From contig NZ_AORV01000032.1 of the NCBI RefSeq assembly GCF_000350485.1, positions 1-42,178 of the forward strand: a DNA stretch of 42,178 bases, written 5' to 3'. Made by a program: the position numbers and the translations under genes. Source of the DNA: Ruminiclostridium cellobioparum subsp. termitidis CT1112. GTDB lineage: Bacteria; Bacillota; Clostridia; Acetivibrionales; DSM-1351. Numbering within the stretch: position 1 is the first letter of the stretch; each line of letters starts with the position of its first letter. This document shows, piece after piece, positions 24,290 to 32,935 of the stretch. Below the pieces are notes generated by a model. That model was not told the DNA's origin, did no database searches, and saw only the letters and a list, made by a program, of their open reading frames with translations.

Positions 24290-25375
24290 TCACAGTATGA
24301 TGATTTCTTTTGGAGCCTGAGTTAAAATCTGGGGAGTTTGATCTCTTATAATGATAGTATCTTCAATTCTGACACCGCCTAAACCCTCAACATATATTCC
24401 AGGTTCGACAGTAACTGCCATATTGTTTTCAAGCACCTTATGTCCGCCCACCGAAAGCCTTGGATTTTCATGAATTTCAAGCCCCAAACTGTGTCCCAGT
24501 CCATGGCCGAATTTTCCTTCAAAACCCTTTCCATAAATAATATCTCTTGCAATCTTGTCAACTTCCCTGCCGGTTCTGCCTCTTACCGCTCCTTTTTCTG
24601 CAGCCAGCTGCGCCTCCAAAACAATATTGTAGATATCCAGCAATCTTTTGTCGGGCTGTCCCAGGAATACCGTCCTGGTTATATCCGAGCAGTAATGGTT
24701 GTACAGGGCGCCGAAATCCATGGTTATAGTATCACCCAGTTCAAGCTTTTTTTGTGACGCCACGCCATGGGGCATTGAGGATCTTAAGCCAGAGGCTACA
24801 ATTGTTTCAAAGGACGGACCAGCTGCTCCCAGCTTCTTCATTCTGTATTCCAGCTCGGCAGCCACATCCAGTTCGGTGATTCCCGGCTTTATTAGCGGCA
24901 GTACCTGCATTAACGCATCATCGGCTATCTTAACGGCTTTGGCGATTATTTCTATTTCCTGTTCGTCCTTTATACTTCTCATTTCATCAACCACCGGACC
25001 TATACCTTTAAGCTCAGTGCCCTTGAGCTTCCCTGCCAGAACCTCATATTCAGAGTAGCTTACCGACTGATCTTCAAAACCGATGGCTCTTATATTTTCA
25101 GAATTGATCAACTCCATTATTGTTTCATTCATATCCTGTTTATGCTGGATTATCTCAAATAGGGGGGCCTGCTTTGAAGATTGTTCGGCATACCTGAAAT
25201 CGGTAAGCAAATATGCCTTGTTTGGTGTTATAACCAAATTTGCCGATGTACCTGTGAAACCCGAAAGATACATGTAGTTTTCCCTTTTGGTTATCAATGC
25301 AGTATCCAGCTGCATGCCAGCCAGTTTTGTTCTGAATTTTTCAAGTCTGTTTTGCATATTATTAATATTAAACAT
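24290..25375 (-). CDS. M24 family Xaa-Pro aminopeptidase
   Basis: A metallopeptidase that removes N-terminal residues before proline. The 361-residue product has an N-terminal creatinase-like domain and a C-terminal pita-bread domain with the metal ligands in ITMDFGALYNHYCSDITRT, HGLGHSLGLEIHE, TVEPGIYVEG and VRIEDTI. It corresponds to YqhT of Bacillus subtilis. The start is uncertain: ATG at MFNINN has TTGGAG upstream and is chosen; a longer frame adds 7 residues. It is directly upstream of efp, consistent with a proline-related pair. Confidence 0.93.
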   Translation of the reverse strand: MFNINNMQNRLEKFRTKLAGMQLDTALITKRENYMYLSGFTGTSANLVITPNKAYLLTDFRYAEQSSKQAPLFEIIQHKQDMNETIMELINSENIRAIGFEDQSVSYSEYEVLAGKLKGTELKGIGPVVDEMRSIKDEQEIEIIAKAVKIADDALMQVLPLIKPGITELDVAAELEYRMKKLGAAGPSFETIVASGLRSSMPHGVASQKKLELGDTITMDFGALYNHYCSDITRTVFLGQPDKRLLDIYNIVLEAQLAAEKGAVRGRTGREVDKIARDIIYGKGFEGKFGHGLGHSLGLEIHENPRLSVGGHKVLENNMAVTVEPGIYVEGLGGVRIEDTIIIRDQTPQILTQAPKEIIIL

Positions 25376-25514
25376 TCCAACTCCAATCTGCGTCATAAGC
25401 GCTCACTCTATTATTTTTTCTATATTCAATTCCTTATAATTATTTCTTATTAATATTTCTTTAATTATGCTTTCGATCACGCCTTTAATTATCTCTTTTA
25501 TAATTGCTTTGTTA

Positions 25515-25961
25515 TCAGCTGTATATATAGCCGTTCAGGTTTGCTGCCGCATGCAAAGCCAGAATGTAGCTCATTTTTCCAAAACCGCATATCTGTCCTG
25601 CACACACAGGCGCTATCACAGATGTATGCCTGAATTCTTCCCTGCTATGTATATTCGAGAGATGTATCTCAATTGTAGGTATCTCAATTGACTTTATGGC
25701 ATCCCTGATAGCTATGCTGTAATGGGTATACGCTCCTGCATTGATTATCACTGCTTGGTAAACTCCCCTTGCAGCATGCAGCCTGTCAATAATCTCTCCC
25801 TCATGGTTGCTCTGGATAAAGTCGGTTTCAAGCCCCAGTTCTTCTGAGGTAATATTCACTGCCTTTGCAATGTCCAGAAGCGTCTCACTTCCATAAACTC
25901 CTTTTTCCCGGACTCCCAACAGATTTAAATTGGGACCGTTTACAACCAATACTTTTTTCAT
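25515..25961 (-). CDS. aroQ: 3-dehydroquinate dehydratase, type II
   Basis: AroQ converts 3-dehydroquinate to 3-dehydroshikimate in the shikimate pathway. The 148-residue product fits the dodecameric type II family: GPNLNLLGVREKGVYGS, the catalytic tyrosine in VYGS, QSNHEGEIIDRLH, IINAGAYTHYSIAIRDAI and EIHLSNIHSREEFRHTSV. The start ATG (MKKVLVVNGPN) follows CATGGAGG; the frame upstream gives an unlikely extension of 20 residues. It is separated from the M24 peptidase gene by 139 bases. Confidence 0.97.
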   Translation of the reverse strand: MKKVLVVNGPNLNLLGVREKGVYGSETLLDIAKAVNITSEELGLETDFIQSNHEGEIIDRLHAARGVYQAVIINAGAYTHYSIAIRDAIKSIEIPTIEIHLSNIHSREEFRHTSVIAPVCAGQICGFGKMSYILALHAAANLNGYIYS

Positions 25962-26040
25962 TGTTAACCTCCATGTCAATATTTTCCTGCAGGCACCGAC
26001 AAAAGCCCATAATACGTACATTCAGGCTGCCGGCCTCTGA

Positions 26041-26901
26041 CTATTCATATTTTTCTTTGGCCTGCAAATAAAGCCTTTTCATTTCAAGGGCATCCTCCGC
26101 CATCATTCCTCTTGACTCACAAATAATTACAGGTTCCATTTTTCTTTTGACAAGTATTGGGGCCAGATGTTCAAACTCCGGTCCATACTGTCTGTCAGAA
26201 AAATTCCAGTGTCTTTTTTCTCCCCCTTTTGAAAACTCGATCCTGCTGAAATGACAGTGAATATTTCTCGTTCTTTCCTTTCCGATGGAGTTTTCGATTA
26301 TATCAATTACAGCTGCAAAATCCTCTTCGGAATTAAGCCTTCCAAGCCCACGGGCGTGCACATGTCCAAAATCGATGGTGGGGATAATCCTTTCATCGAC
26401 CTTGCACATTTCCATTACCTCTTCTATGGTACCCAGCTGATTGTGCTTTCCCAGCACCTCCGGGCAGATGTGCACGTCCCCGTAACCTGCAGCATCAGAG
26501 AGTTCCAGTGTTTCCTGCAATATCTGCAGAGCATACTTCAGAGCAGTCTCCCTTCCCACCTTGCTGCAGGAGCCGGTATGCACGACAATTCTTTTAGCGT
26601 CCATCCATTTTGCTGCTCTGAGTGTTTCCAGGATATATCTCTTTGAATTCTCTCTCTTTTCCTCTTCCTCACTGGACATGTTTATATAATATGGGGCGTG
26701 TATACTTAAAAATATGTTGTTATCCTTTGCCTGCCGGCCGATCTCGGTTGCAGTTGCCTCACCCACATTCACACCCTTGGTACAGGAGTATTCGTATGCG
26801 TCCAGACCCATTCCGGCCAGCCACGCAGGCATTTGTGAAGATGACTTGTATCCTTGTTCATAAAAACTGTCAGAATTTCCTGAAGGTCCAAATTTTATCA
26901 T
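26041..26901 (-). CDS. Endonuclease IV-like TIM barrel protein
   Basis: A 286-residue protein resembling deoxyribonuclease IV (Nfo), which cleaves DNA at abasic sites with three zinc ions. Candidate metal ligands are the histidine in SIHAPYYIN, the one in VVHTGSCS, the glutamate in ICPEVLGK, ATP-like order TIDFGHVHARG, HCHFSRIEF and the glutamate of VIICESRG. The DxH pair of true Nfo is replaced by GGEKRHWNF, so activity may differ. It starts at ATG (MIKFGPSGNSD) with AAGGAG upstream. It sits between aroQ and the M18 aminopeptidase gene. It could be a true Nfo or another sugar/nucleic-acid TIM barrel enzyme. Confidence 0.8.
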   Translation of the reverse strand: MIKFGPSGNSDSFYEQGYKSSSQMPAWLAGMGLDAYEYSCTKGVNVGEATATEIGRQAKDNNIFLSIHAPYYINMSSEEEEKRENSKRYILETLRAAKWMDAKRIVVHTGSCSKVGRETALKYALQILQETLELSDAAGYGDVHICPEVLGKHNQLGTIEEVMEMCKVDERIIPTIDFGHVHARGLGRLNSEEDFAAVIDIIENSIGKERTRNIHCHFSRIEFSKGGEKRHWNFSDRQYGPEFEHLAPILVKRKMEPVIICESRGMMAEDALEMKRLYLQAKEKYE

Positions 26902-26989
26902 GCTTTTCTCCTTAAAATGCAGTTTTGCTTCATCAGTTGGTAACATCTATTTCATATATTGACGGTGGTTATAATTCTCTTTAAAAGCA

Positions 26990-28426
26990 TCAGCCCAAAT
27001 TGCTCTCCAGGAAAACCTTCATAGCCTTGTAGAACATGTAAACATCTATTTTACTGGTTACCTCCACAGGGGAATGCATTGAAAGCAGCGGTACTCCGCA
27101 GTCAAGTACTTCAACGCCAAGGTTTGCAACATACTGTGCTATGGTACCTCCGCCGCCCTGGTCAACCTTTCCCATCTCGGAGGTATGCCAGATTATTCCT
27201 TTTTCATTGAAAAGCTTCCTTATTAGTCCGATTGCCTCGGCATTTGCATCACTGGCATCATATTTGCCCCTTGAACCGGTATATTTCTGGATTAAAACCC
27301 CATTGCCCATGTAAGAAGCATTTCTCTTTTCCTGAACCTCCTGATATGCCGGATCAACGGCAGGGTTGACATCAGCCGATAGCATGATGGAATTTTCCAG
27401 GCATTGATTCAGCAAAATATCCGAGTAATTGCTATTTGTCAAATAAATTAACTTTGATATGAAACTCCTGAGAAAATTGGATTGAGCTCCTGTATTTCCT
27501 GTACTTCCGATTTCCTCCTTGTCGGTCAATATACACAGTGCTGTCATATCTGCCGGTTTTGCATCTATCATTGCCTTCAAGCATGTATAAGCGCACACCC
27601 TGTCATCCTGTCCGTATGCACCCACCATACTTCTGTCAAGTCCGATGTCCTTTGCCTTGAACGCAGGAACCGCCTCCAGCTCGGCAGAAAGAAAATCCTC
27701 TTCAACCATGCCGTATTTTTCATTGAGAATTTTTAATATATTCAGCTTGATTTTATCCTTTACCTTTTTATCATTATATGGTCTGGATCCTATCAATACA
27801 TTCAGGTTCTCTCCGGCCACCACTTCGGTTGCCTTCTTTTGCATCTGGTCCTGTGCAAGATGAGGAAGCAGGTCGGTTATTGTAAACACCGGATCTGCTT
27901 CGTCTTCTCCAATACATATTTCGATTTTTGTTCCGTCGGCCTTGACAACAACTCCGTGGAGGGAGTATGGGATAGCAACCCATTGATATTTCTTTATTCC
28001 GCCATAGTAATGTGTTTTAAGCAGAACAAGGCCCGAGTCTTCATACAGTGGATTCTGTTTGATATCCAGTCTTGGGGAATCAATATGAGCCCCTACCATG
28101 TTAATACCGTCAATGACCGGTTTGTCTCCGAGTATTGCGAAAGCAACCGCCTTATGCCTATTTATGTAATAGACCCTGGCTCCCCTGTTTAATCTTTTGC
28201 CCTGCTTGAATAAAGTTTGCAGATTTTGATAACCGTTTTTAATTAATTCCTTTTCTACAATAGCTGCAAACTCTCTTTCTGTTTTACCTTTATCTAAATA
28301 TTCCTTGTAGTTTTCACAAAGGTCAAAGGCATCTCTAATTTCTTTTTCACTATGTTCCCATGCATTCCTGGGCTGGTAGGAAAGCTTTTCCTTCAACAGC
28401 TCTGCTTGTGATTTTTCTTCACTCAT
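26990..28426 (-). CDS. M18 family aminopeptidase
   Basis: A zinc aminopeptidase acting on N-terminal acidic or neutral residues, cytoplasmic. The 478-residue product has VGAHIDSPRLDIKQNP, LTDKEEIGSTGNTGAQSN (metal/catalytic region, ExxG) and a C-terminal HSPVEVTSKIDVYMFYKAMK typical of M18. The start ATG (MSEEKSQAE) has GGAGA upstream. A GCATAC-N3-GTATGC inverted repeat lies just upstream of the SD. The gene is divergent from the PHP gene across an AT-rich region of about 220 bases. Confidence 0.93.
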   Translation of the reverse strand: MSEEKSQAELLKEKLSYQPRNAWEHSEKEIRDAFDLCENYKEYLDKGKTEREFAAIVEKELIKNGYQNLQTLFKQGKRLNRGARVYYINRHKAVAFAILGDKPVIDGINMVGAHIDSPRLDIKQNPLYEDSGLVLLKTHYYGGIKKYQWVAIPYSLHGVVVKADGTKIEICIGEDEADPVFTITDLLPHLAQDQMQKKATEVVAGENLNVLIGSRPYNDKKVKDKIKLNILKILNEKYGMVEEDFLSAELEAVPAFKAKDIGLDRSMVGAYGQDDRVCAYTCLKAMIDAKPADMTALCILTDKEEIGSTGNTGAQSNFLRSFISKLIYLTNSNYSDILLNQCLENSIMLSADVNPAVDPAYQEVQEKRNASYMGNGVLIQKYTGSRGKYDASDANAEAIGLIRKLFNEKGIIWHTSEMGKVDQGGGGTIAQYVANLGVEVLDCGVPLLSMHSPVEVTSKIDVYMFYKAMKVFLESNLG

Positions 28427-28442
28427 GACAAATCTCCCATCC

Positions 28443-28571
28443 GCATACCATGTATGCTTAATCCCATTATTTTGACTTAAATTAAAAAAATTGATAATAT
28501 TATTTAAGATATTTTAAGATATTAAATTTAAGTTTTTATAATAATATTATCTGTATTTATATTTAAGATAT
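28443..28571. promoter_or_regulatory. AT-rich divergent promoter region with repeats
   Basis: This region separates the M18 gene from the PHP gene. It holds GCATAC-N3-GTATGC (28443-28457) and three copies of the 10-mer TTTAAGATAT (28503-28512, 28513-28522, 28562-28571). The third overlaps the -35 region of a TATAAT at 28583-28588 on the plus strand. It is probably the site of two promoters; the repeats may be binding sites. Confidence 0.45.
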
Positions 28572-28646
28572 CCAAATCAATGTATAATAACACAAATCCG
28601 GATAACTTATTCAGTTTTATTATACTTACCAAAGGAGAAAGTTACA

Positions 28647-29450
28647 ATGTTTGACAATCATATTCATTCAAAATTTTCTACAGATTCCAAAATGGACGCC
28701 GAGGAAGCTTGTAAAAGAGCTGTTGAAATAGGTTTGACCGGAGTTGTGTTTACCGATCATGTGGATTATGACTATCCTGACTTTGACGAAAGCTTTTTAA
28801 TAAATTTCGATAAATATTTTGAAGTCTTCTCTGCACTAAAAGCTAGTTGGAAAGAAAAACTTGTTGTGCTGACAGGTGTCGAAATGGGCTTCCAGCCGCA
28901 GGTTCTGGAGCACATAAACAGAGTTTTGCTGAAATACCCTTTTGACTTTGTCATAAATTCCGTCCATATTATAGACCATATGGACCCGTATACAGGTGCA
29001 TTTTTCAGAGGGCGGACCCAGCAGCAGTCTTATGAGCGCTATCTGGAGGAAATCCTGGTTTCGGTGGGAGCATATGACAACTATGATGTCATCGGCCATA
29101 TCGGATATGCTGCACGTTATGGAAACTTTGAGGACAAGCCGTTAAGATATGCCGATTACAGTGATTTGTTGGATCAAATACTGAAAGCCGTCATTGCAAG
29201 GGGCAAGGGTATTGAAATAAATACCTCAGGTCTGCGTTCCGATCTGAAACAGCCCATTCCCGGTTATGATGTGTTCAAAAGATATTTTGAACTTGGCGGA
29301 GAAATAATAACCGTGGGTTCCGACGCCCACTTTGCCGAGCATCTTGGCCATAGTTTCAAAGAAGCCGTTGCTCATCTGAAAGACATAGGTTTTAAATATG
29401 TTGCTCATTTTGAGAAAAGAAAGCCGGTATTTGAAAAATTAGTAATATAA
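28647..29450 (+). CDS. PHP domain phosphatase, HisJ-like
   Basis: The 267-residue product is a PHP-domain hydrolase of the histidinol-phosphatase (HisJ) type, which needs metal ions at the active site. Candidate ligands: NHIHSKFSTDSKMD (HxH) at residue 4, TDHVDYDYPDF, the glutamate in VLTGVEMGF, SVHIIDHMD, DVIGHIGYAARYG and GSDAHFAEHLG. This is one of only two plus-strand genes. There are no other his genes near it, so the substrate may be another phosphate ester. The start ATG follows AAAGGAG by 8 bases. Confidence 0.9.
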   Translation: MFDNHIHSKFSTDSKMDAEEACKRAVEIGLTGVVFTDHVDYDYPDFDESFLINFDKYFEVFSALKASWKEKLVVLTGVEMGFQPQVLEHINRVLLKYPFDFVINSVHIIDHMDPYTGAFFRGRTQQQSYERYLEEILVSVGAYDNYDVIGHIGYAARYGNFEDKPLRYADYSDLLDQILKAVIARGKGIEINTSGLRSDLKQPIPGYDVFKRYFELGGEIITVGSDAHFAEHLGHSFKEAVAHLKDIGFKYVAHFEKRKPVFEKLVI

Positions 29451-29468
29451 ATTTAACATAATATCCCA

Positions 29469-29497
29469 TTGCAATTTAGCTGTAATAGGTATATAGT
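29469..29497 (+). promoter_or_regulatory. Promoter of the 43-residue ORF
   Basis: TTGCAA, 17 bases, TATAGT: a strong match to the vegetative consensus. It starts 18 bases after the PHP stop and predicts transcription from about 29504, giving a short leader with a near-perfect Shine-Dalgarno sequence. Confidence 0.7.
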
Positions 29498-29527
29498 AAA
29501 TATTGTAGTAGAAAGAAGGTGATAAAA

Positions 29528-29659
29528 TTGAATAAGGATAACGTATTTATTAATCCCGATGTTATTGAGGATTGCCTGAGCGAATGCTTTGATGTTTTTG
29601 AAAAACAATCTCACGCAAACACTTCCGCCAACACCTCAGAAGCAGTTGAAACAGCCTAG
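29528..29659 (+). CDS. Small ORF, 43 residues, unknown function
   Basis: A TTG-start frame of 43 residues, acidic and with two cysteines in DCLSECFDVFE; it ends in an Asn/Thr/Ala-rich stretch. It has its own promoter (29469-29497) and AGAAAGAAGGTGAT, almost a full match to the 16S anti-SD complement, 4 bases before the TTG. GTG at 29519, in frame, is another possible start. Just after the stop, GTGAAAA-GGGC-TTTTTTAC makes an AU-rich hairpin. No homology is recognised. The independent signals favour a real gene, but it could also be the leader of an RNA. Confidence 0.55.
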   Translation: MNKDNVFINPDVIEDCLSECFDVFEKQSHANTSANTSEAVETA

Positions 29660-29696
29660 TGAAAAGGGCTTTTTTACTTTCTAAAGCTTTTTCCCT

Positions 29697-30167
29697 CTAA
29701 AGCTTTTTTCCCTGAAGTTCCTTCATCATCAAGAATTCCGTAACCCCGTTTTTATATAAATCAGGAATACGTCCCACTTCCTTAAATCCATTTTTTATAT
29801 AGAACTTTTTGGCACCAGTATTAAAATCCGCAACAACAAGAAACAGCTTGGAGGAATTACATACCCTTTCCATGTAATTTAAAAACTCCCTGCCTATCCC
29901 AAGTCCCCGGAACTCTTCTTTTACCGCAACAATATGCAGGTAGGGGAAACTGTGAAAAACTCCGTTTTCAATAATCCACATGAAACCTAAAACAATGTTA
30001 TCCCCGTTAATGGCAACACTTATTTCACCCTTACCCATACCCTCGCTTATGGCATTCAATGCTTTATTCTCAGTTGAGAAATATATTCTTCCCAGTTCCG
30101 ATTTCTGCAAAGCAATTATACAGTCATTCAGATGCTTGTTTTCAGCTTTTATTATACTTACATCCAT
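29697..30167 (-). CDS. GNAT family N-acetyltransferase
   Basis: A 156-residue GNAT-fold acetyltransferase. The acetyl-CoA-binding motif is HIVAVKEEFRGLGIGREFLNYM (Q/RxxGxG/A form), followed by LFLVVADFNTGAKKFYIKNGFKEVG, the usual motif B. The substrate is unknown. The start ATG has AGGAG upstream. The stop lies in a duplicated 16-base segment (GGGAAAAAGCTTTAGA), so the C-terminus sits at a small tandem repeat. It is followed by a second, unrelated GNAT gene, 58 bases upstream. Confidence 0.88.
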   Translation of the reverse strand: MDVSIIKAENKHLNDCIIALQKSELGRIYFSTENKALNAISEGMGKGEISVAINGDNIVLGFMWIIENGVFHSFPYLHIVAVKEEFRGLGIGREFLNYMERVCNSSKLFLVVADFNTGAKKFYIKNGFKEVGRIPDLYKNGVTEFLMMKELQGKKL

Positions 30168-30225
30168 ATTTTAGTATTCTCCTGCCTCTTAACTGTATTT
30201 CCAGGCTTTTTCATATTGTACGATT

Positions 30226-30996
30226 TTATTTCACCGGTACCGAGTAAGTGACATACTCCCTGTCGAAATGATATCCTAATTTTTCGGACAAAGCCACAGA
30301 TTCCCTGTTTGCGGCATCCCAGCTGGGATAAAGATTTCTGTCCAGACACTCCAGTATCAATTTTGATGCGCAGGCAAGAGCCAGGCCTCTTCTGCGGTAT
30401 TCCGGCTTTGTATCTATTTCAATTTCTATACCGCCGTTATATACCGTATACGAAGCTGCACCCGATACCAGCTCGCCGTCGTGAAGGATTACCGCTCCCA
30501 GACCATACATTTCAAATTCTTTGTAGCCGGAAAATTGGGAACACAAGTCTTTTGACCAGCCTTGTGACCCTGCCTTTTGAAAAACTTCCTCATCAATCAT
30601 TTTTATTGTATATTCTGGTGAAAGTTTTTCAATATAAGCATTTAACTTTTGCCTGTCAAATACCCCAGGTTCCTTTTTTATAGCATATCTCATGAATTTA
30701 TTAAATCTGTTTTTATATGCTGTTTCAATCAGAGCGGCCCACTCATCGTTCGGCGGAACCATTAAAATATTTTGTGCCGAAAAATCGCCAGGTATATTTT
30801 TTACCAGTTCAATATCCGGAGCACCTGCAAAAAAACAAAAATCCCCTGTTATGATCTGAGCAGCTGCCGGCTGTTCTGCGTTATCCGCCCAGGCACTTCC
30901 CATTATGCCATGCAGACATGACCATATTAAGGTTTCCTTCCAGCCCTCAAAGAACGGAACTATTTTATCCATTTCATGTTTTTTCAAATGATACAT
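30226..30996 (-). CDS. GNAT acetyltransferase, two-domain
   Basis: A 256-residue protein. The N-terminal half (LIWSCLHGIMGSAWADN through WAALIETAYKNRF) resembles the extra domain of a two-domain GNAT family (GNAT_acetyltr_2). The C-terminal half is a typical GNAT fold with EIEIDTKPEYRRRGLALACASKLI, the acetyl-CoA motif, and WDAANRESVALSEKLGYHF. The substrate is unknown. The start lies 2 bases after the end of a decayed HTH gene, with GGGGGA as SD, so these may once have been cotranscribed. Confidence 0.87.
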   Translation of the reverse strand: MYHLKKHEMDKIVPFFEGWKETLIWSCLHGIMGSAWADNAEQPAAAQIITGDFCFFAGAPDIELVKNIPGDFSAQNILMVPPNDEWAALIETAYKNRFNKFMRYAIKKEPGVFDRQKLNAYIEKLSPEYTIKMIDEEVFQKAGSQGWSKDLCSQFSGYKEFEMYGLGAVILHDGELVSGAASYTVYNGGIEIEIDTKPEYRRRGLALACASKLILECLDRNLYPSWDAANRESVALSEKLGYHFDREYVTYSVPVK

Positions 30997-30998
30997 TG

Positions 30999-31210
30999 TT
31001 ATCCCCCATATCTTCTATACTCAATAATATCTCCGGGCTGGCAATCCAGAACATCACATTTGGCCTCCAGTGAAGAAAAACGGATAGCCCTTATAAAAAG
31101 CATTCCGTCGGCTAAAATAAAGCTTCCTTTACTATAAAGTGTGAAGTTACAGTTATATCCTTTGAAACGAGGGAATATTCAATCAATGTATCTTCAATTT
31201 TCTCATTCAT
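30999..31210 (-). pseudogene. Decayed HTH (Xre-type) regulator remnant
   Basis: Upstream of the GNAT gene, an ATG with AAGGA (31210) opens a frame that stops after 32 residues. A second frame continues with IRFSSLEAKCDVLDCQPGDIIEYRR and stops at 30999. That pattern is the C-terminal end of small Cro/CI regulators (consensus like LEKLCKALDCQPGDLLEY). The middle helices are not recognisable. The gene has either lost part of its reading frame or contains a frameshift. Confidence 0.55.
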
Positions 31211-31236
31211 TTAATTTTCCTTCACAATTGGATATT

Positions 31237-31256
31237 ATTACTATTTAAATAGTAAT
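31237..31256. promoter_or_regulatory. Perfect 20-bp palindrome, candidate operator
   Basis: ATTACTATTTAAATAGTAAT is a perfect palindrome 26 bases upstream of the start of the decayed HTH gene. It would be well placed as its autoregulatory operator. The rest of the stretch to 31428 is AT-rich with purine-rich GAATATGAATATGAATG-type simple repeats and no gene. Confidence 0.45.
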
Positions 31257-31427
31257 ACCTGACCATAATGAAGTCAAATATATTTAATGTTTATCATTAA
31301 ACCTTGAAAAATGGAGTGGAAATATACGAAGATGTGCAAAAGTGTACGAATGTGAAAATGAGAATATGAATATGAATGTGAAGACCATAGAAAAGGCATA
31401 GATAACTCAGGAACAGGCAGATAATAT

Positions 31428-31452
31428 GAAAAGGGATGCTTTCGCACCCCTC
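31428..31452 (-). terminator. Terminator after small membrane protein
   Basis: In gene sense GGGGTGC-GAAA-GCATCCC forms a stem with a GNRA loop followed by TTTTC, just after the stop of the 64-residue protein. Confidence 0.8.
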
Positions 31453-31456
31453 TGAT

Positions 31457-31651
31457 TTATTTCTGAATAAGGTCAATGGAACCCAATACTACGTGAGCCA
31501 GTCCAAAACCGATTATACCAGCGCCGATTGCAACCGTTGAATCACGCCTGGTCATTCTATGTCTTTTCATTTTCATATCATAACCTCGCATTGCCAATCC
31601 AGTTGCCGTAACTGCTGTTCCCAAAACGGCAGGAATAAGACCTTCGCGCAA
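31457..31651 (-). CDS. Small two-segment membrane protein, unknown
   Basis: A 64-residue protein with hydrophobic segments LIPAVLGTAVTATGLAM and STVAIGAGIIGFGLAHVVLGSI, joined by a basic loop (MKMKRHRMTRR), suggesting a hairpin in the membrane with the loop inside. It starts at TTG with AGGAGG 7 bases upstream. It is the last gene downstream of mnmA and is followed by a terminator. I do not recognise its family; similar short proteins follow mnmA in some Clostridia, but I cannot verify that. Confidence 0.7.
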   Translation of the reverse strand: MREGLIPAVLGTAVTATGLAMRGYDMKMKRHRMTRRDSTVAIGAGIIGFGLAHVVLGSIDLIQK

Positions 31652-31766
31652 AAGAATCCCTCCTCTTTGGAACCAGCTGAAAATTAATCTGCTGACTCCA
31701 ATGAAATAAAATCAATTATTAATGTCTGCAAATTATTATTTTATATGTGTTTTTTTTTATTTGTTT

Positions 31767-32846
31767 TTAATCTATTGTTCCTCCGCCGACTACTACATCT
31801 TCATTGTAAAAAACTACCGACTGTCCGGGTGTGATGGCCCTTTGCGGAGTATCAAAAACCACACGGATTTTCTGCCCGTCAATGACATGAATCGTTGCAG
31901 GCGCCTCCTTCGCAGAGTATCTTATTTTGGCATTGACTTTCATACCGTCAACTGGTCTCTCTATTGAAATGAAATTTAAGTCCGAGGCTGTAAGCGTATC
32001 TGAAAACACTTCATTGTCGTCTCCGAGAACAACCCTGTTGTTTTCCGCATCCAGTGCCACAACAAACATAGGTTTTCCAAAGGCTATGCCAAGCCCCTTT
32101 CTCTGACCTACCGTGTAATGTACTATTCCCTTATGTGTTCCCAGTACATTTCCTTTTGTATCAACAAACTTTCCGGGAACAATTTTTTTATCACTGTTTT
32201 CACTCAGGAATCTTCCATAGTCATTATCGTTTATAAAGCAGATTTCCTGACTGTCGGGCTTGGTTGCCACAGAAAGTCCTATTTCCTTTGCTATCTCCCT
32301 TATCTGTTCCTTTGAATAATCCCCCACCGGCATCAGAGTCCTTCCCAGCTGCTCCTGCGTGAGATTATACAGCGCATAAGTCTGGTCCTTTTTATCAGTC
32401 ACAGATTTCTTAAGGATGTGCCTTCCAGACTCAGGGTCAAGCATAACCTTTGCATAATGGCCTGTGGCAATATAGTCAATTCCCATTGCAACAGCCTTGT
32501 CAAGCATTGCCTGCCATTTGACATGCCTGTTGCAGGCAATACACGGGTTGGGAGTGCGTCCTTTAAAATACTCTTCCTTGAAATATTCAATAACAGTTTT
32601 GTTGAATATTTCCTTGAAGTTCAAAACATAATAGGGTATTCCAAGCTTATTTGCAACTCTTCGCGCGTCATCAACCGCAGACAGGGAACAGCAGCCGCCC
32701 TCTGATTTCTTTATTTCCTCATCCATATCCTGCCATATCTGAAGCGTTACGCCTATTACCTCATACCCCTGCTGCAACAAAATGGCGGCCGCAACAGAAC
32801 TGTCAACGCCGCCGCTCATTCCAAGCATAACCTTTTTTGAGCTCAT
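31767..32846 (-). CDS. mnmA: tRNA-specific 2-thiouridylase MnmA
   Basis: MnmA adds sulfur to U34 of tRNA-Lys, -Glu and -Gln, using sulfur relayed from a cysteine desulfurase. The 359-residue product has the PP-loop [20 protein letters not shown], the catalytic cysteine region [12 protein letters not shown], and the second cysteine in DSQEICFI. Its beta-barrel C-terminus contains [14 protein letters not shown]. The start ATG has GGGAGATTGAGG upstream. It is downstream of iscS and iscU, so the sulfur donor is encoded alongside. A bidirectional hairpin separates it from iscU. Confidence 0.97.
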   Translation of the reverse strand: MSSKKVMLGMSGGVDSSVAAAILLQQGYEVIGVTLQIWQDMDEEIKKSEGGCCSLSAVDDARRVANKLGIPYYVLNFKEIFNKTVIEYFKEEYFKGRTPNPCIACNRHVKWQAMLDKAVAMGIDYIATGHYAKVMLDPESGRHILKKSVTDKKDQTYALYNLTQEQLGRTLMPVGDYSKEQIREIAKEIGLSVATKPDSQEICFINDNDYGRFLSENSDKKIVPGKFVDTKGNVLGTHKGIVHYTVGQRKGLGIAFGKPMFVVALDAENNRVVLGDDNEVFSDTLTASDLNFISIERPVDGMKVNAKIRYSAKEAPATIHVIDGQKIRVVFDTPQRAITPGQSVVFYNEDVVVGGGTID

Positions 32847-32885
32847 TACCTCAATCTCCCATACTAAAAAATTCACCCTACGTTA

Positions 32886-32935
32886 AAAAAATGGTTAAAT
32901 AATAACCGAATATCATTTATTATTTAACCATTTTT
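32886..32935. terminator. Bidirectional terminator between iscU and mnmA
   Basis: AAAAATGGTTAAATAATAA pairs with TTATTATTTAACCATTTTT over a 10-base loop; both strands end in a T-run. On the minus strand it lies about 100 bases after iscU and upstream of mnmA, so mnmA probably has a separate promoter. Confidence 0.8.

Noticed and set aside
29685-29712. Duplicated 16-base segment at the end of the first GNAT gene as a mobile-element scar
   Set aside because: It is a simple tandem duplication that keeps the stop codon; nothing else suggests insertion.
31320-31420. Purine-rich GAATATGAATATGAATG stretch as a CRISPR-like or tandem repeat array
   Set aside because: Units are short and irregular with no spacer pattern; simple low-complexity DNA.
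32779-32795. GCGGCCGC matches in mnmA and at 38660-38670, resembling the RBS-linked repeat
   Set aside because: Both lie inside coding sequence where alanine codons explain them, and the hairpin half GGCTCAAAGCC is absent.
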